From assembly GCA_902538495.1 (NCBI GenBank), contig CACBFJ010000001.1:115534-179533 (forward strand): a DNA stretch of 64,000 nt, written 5' to 3'. The notes beneath the pieces are model-generated. The model was given only the letters and a program-made list of their open reading frames with translations. It was not told where the DNA came from and searched no databases. The translations under genes were made by a program, and so were the position numbers. The first letter of the stretch is position 1. Each line of letters starts with the position of its first letter. Shown here piece after piece: positions 62,632-64,000 of this stretch. The stretch comes from an uncultured Pelagibacteraceae bacterium (GTDB taxonomy: Bacteria > Pseudomonadota > Alphaproteobacteria > Pelagibacterales > Pelagibacteraceae).

Positions 62632-64000
62632 TAATTAACACCTTTCATTTCTTTTATTATCTTATTGAAACCTGTCGCATTTGATGCCTTAACCATAAGA
62701 CTATCATTATTATTTAAATCATTTCTAATCAAATCAATAATTTGAGATTTATCAGATAAAACTCGACCCTTTTTTGAGTCTGAGAGTTTTTCAAACATAA
62801 ATTTCATAAAGCGACCTTTTATAAATACTTTGTTAATATTAGTTTTATTTATTGTAGCTGCGATTGACTGATGGAGTTTTTTTGAATGTTTTCCCAACTC
62901 CAACATATCCCCAAGCAAAAGATACTTTTTGAATTTTTTCGAAAAAATTTTATCATAATTTAATATGGCAAATTTTAATGATAATGGATTTGAATTATAA
63001 CTTTCATCGACTAAATTAATATTCTTTTTAAAAATTTTAATTTTTGATAAATCACCCCTACCTTGTGGTACTTTAAAATTAAGAAAAATATTTTCATTTA
63101 TTTGGGAAATATCAATATAGATACTCATAATAGCTAATGCAGTTAGAATATTATAAATATTACTTTGAAAATTATTTGAAACTAAAAAGTATCTTTTTAA
63201 CTTGTTAACTTGAATGTAAAGTTGAAAATAGTCACCTTTATTTTTGATATCTAACAATTTTACACTCGAATTTTTATTTTTTATCCCAAAAGAAATAAAT
63301 CTCAGATTATTTTTAAAAGTTATTCTTTTATGTAAATTAAAAAATTTATCGTCAGCGTTTAACACCACAAAACCACCTTGTTTAGTATTTTGAATAATTT
63401 CAGATTTAGCAATTGCAATTTGCTTAATATTTTTAAAATTTTTTGCATGAGCAAAATTGATATTTGTTATTACACTAACATCAGGTTGTATGATTCTAGT
63501 TAAATAATCTATTTCACCTTTTTTATCCATTCCAACTTCTAAAACACCAAATTCATCATTCTCTCTTAAGTTTAATAAACTCAGAGGAACTCCATATTTA
63601 TTATTATAAGATTTTGGAGAAATGCTTACTTTGGAGATTTTTCCTAAAGTTTCTCCCAATAATTCTTTAAGTGTTGTTTTTCCACAGCTTCCAGTAATAG
63701 CTATTAAATTTGTACTAATGTTTGTCCTAAAGATTTTTGAAACATCAGTTAAAAATTTTAATGTGTTCCCTACTTTTATTTGCCTGTTAGCTTGAAATTT
63801 TTTTTGAATTCGATTTACTACTGCAAGAGAGGCTTTATTTTTAAACGCTTGATTAACAAATTTATTTCCATCATTTTTTTTGCCTTTAATTGCAAAAAAA
63901 AAATCATTTTGCTTTACCTCCTGTGAGTTAATTCTAGCAAAATTCAATGACAGATTTTTAGGCAATCTTTTATTTGGTGACAATTCTTTTAAGATATTAA
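62631..64000 (-). CDS. murF: UDP-N-acetylmuramoyl-tripeptide--D-alanyl-D-alanine ligase (5' end beyond window)
   Basis: FFFAIKGKKNDGNKFV, ITGSCGKTTLKELLG, NYNSNPLSLK-type VDESYNSNPLSLKFAI. The frame stays open upstream of the listed TTG (NILKELSPNKRL...) to the window edge. Confidence 0.93.
   Translation of the reverse strand, partial: NILKELSPNKRLPKNLSLNFARINSQEVKQNDFFFAIKGKKNDGNKFVNQAFKNKASLAVVNRIQKKFQANRQIKVGNTLKFLTDVSKIFRTNISTNLIAITGSCGKTTLKELLGETLGKISKVSISPKSYNNKYGVPLSLLNLRENDEFGVLEVGMDKKGEIDYLTRIIQPDVSVITNINFAHAKNFKNIKQIAIAKSEIIQNTKQGGFVVLNADDKFFNLHKRITFKNNLRFISFGIKNKNSSVKLLDIKNKGDYFQLYIQVNKLKRYFLVSNNFQSNIYNILTALAIMSIYIDISQINENIFLNFKVPQGRGDLSKIKIFKKNINLVDESYNSNPLSLKFAILNYDKIFSKKFKKYLLLGDMLELGKHSKKLHQSIAATINKTNINKVFIKGRFMKFMFEKLSDSKKGRVLSDKSQIIDLIRNDLNNNDSLMVKASNATGFNKIIKEMKGVN

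Noticed and set aside
1-64000. CRISPR arrays, insertion sequences, prophage or integrase signatures
   Set aside because: None seen: no regularly spaced repeats, transposase, integrase or phage structural genes among the ORFs.

Overview
This is a compact, AT-rich, gene-dense bacterial chromosome segment. It most resembles SAR11/Pelagibacterales (marine Alphaproteobacteria), judged from base composition, proteorhodopsin next to ferredoxin and a TrxR-like ferredoxin-NADP reductase, and streamlined spacing; no database search was run. Almost all of it is core metabolism and cell envelope: 5-oxoprolinase genes (pxpABC) beside a TRAP transporter, guaA/guaB, pssA/psd, icd, alaS, recA, umuDC, ppc, dksA, proteorhodopsin, prpE, pyrC, a tRNA-Leu(GAG), nadA/nadC, fumC, uvrD-like helicase, ligA, bamD, lpxC, and a dcw cluster (ftsA-ftsQ-ddl-murB-murC-murG-ftsW-murD-mraY-murF) running off the right edge. 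I saw no CRISPR array, transposon, prophage or rRNA. The best candidates for a second look are: (1) a miniature FtsA-like protein in the ftsA slot that seems to have lost the nucleotide-binding lobe and 2A/2B subdomains, with no ftsZ between it and lpxC; (2) an IMP dehydrogenase lacking the CBS (Bateman) module; (3) dksA followed by two overlapping, untracked tiny membrane-protein ORFs; (4) a DksA with only one of four zinc-ligand cysteines; (5) two abutting 18-nt inverted repeats upstream of proteorhodopsin; (6) a motif shared by the recA and umuDC upstream regions; (7) a five-repeat propeller/autotransporter-like fusion; (8) convergent genes that all overlap at their stop codons. Nothing here is proven to be a new system; these are sequence-based hypotheses.
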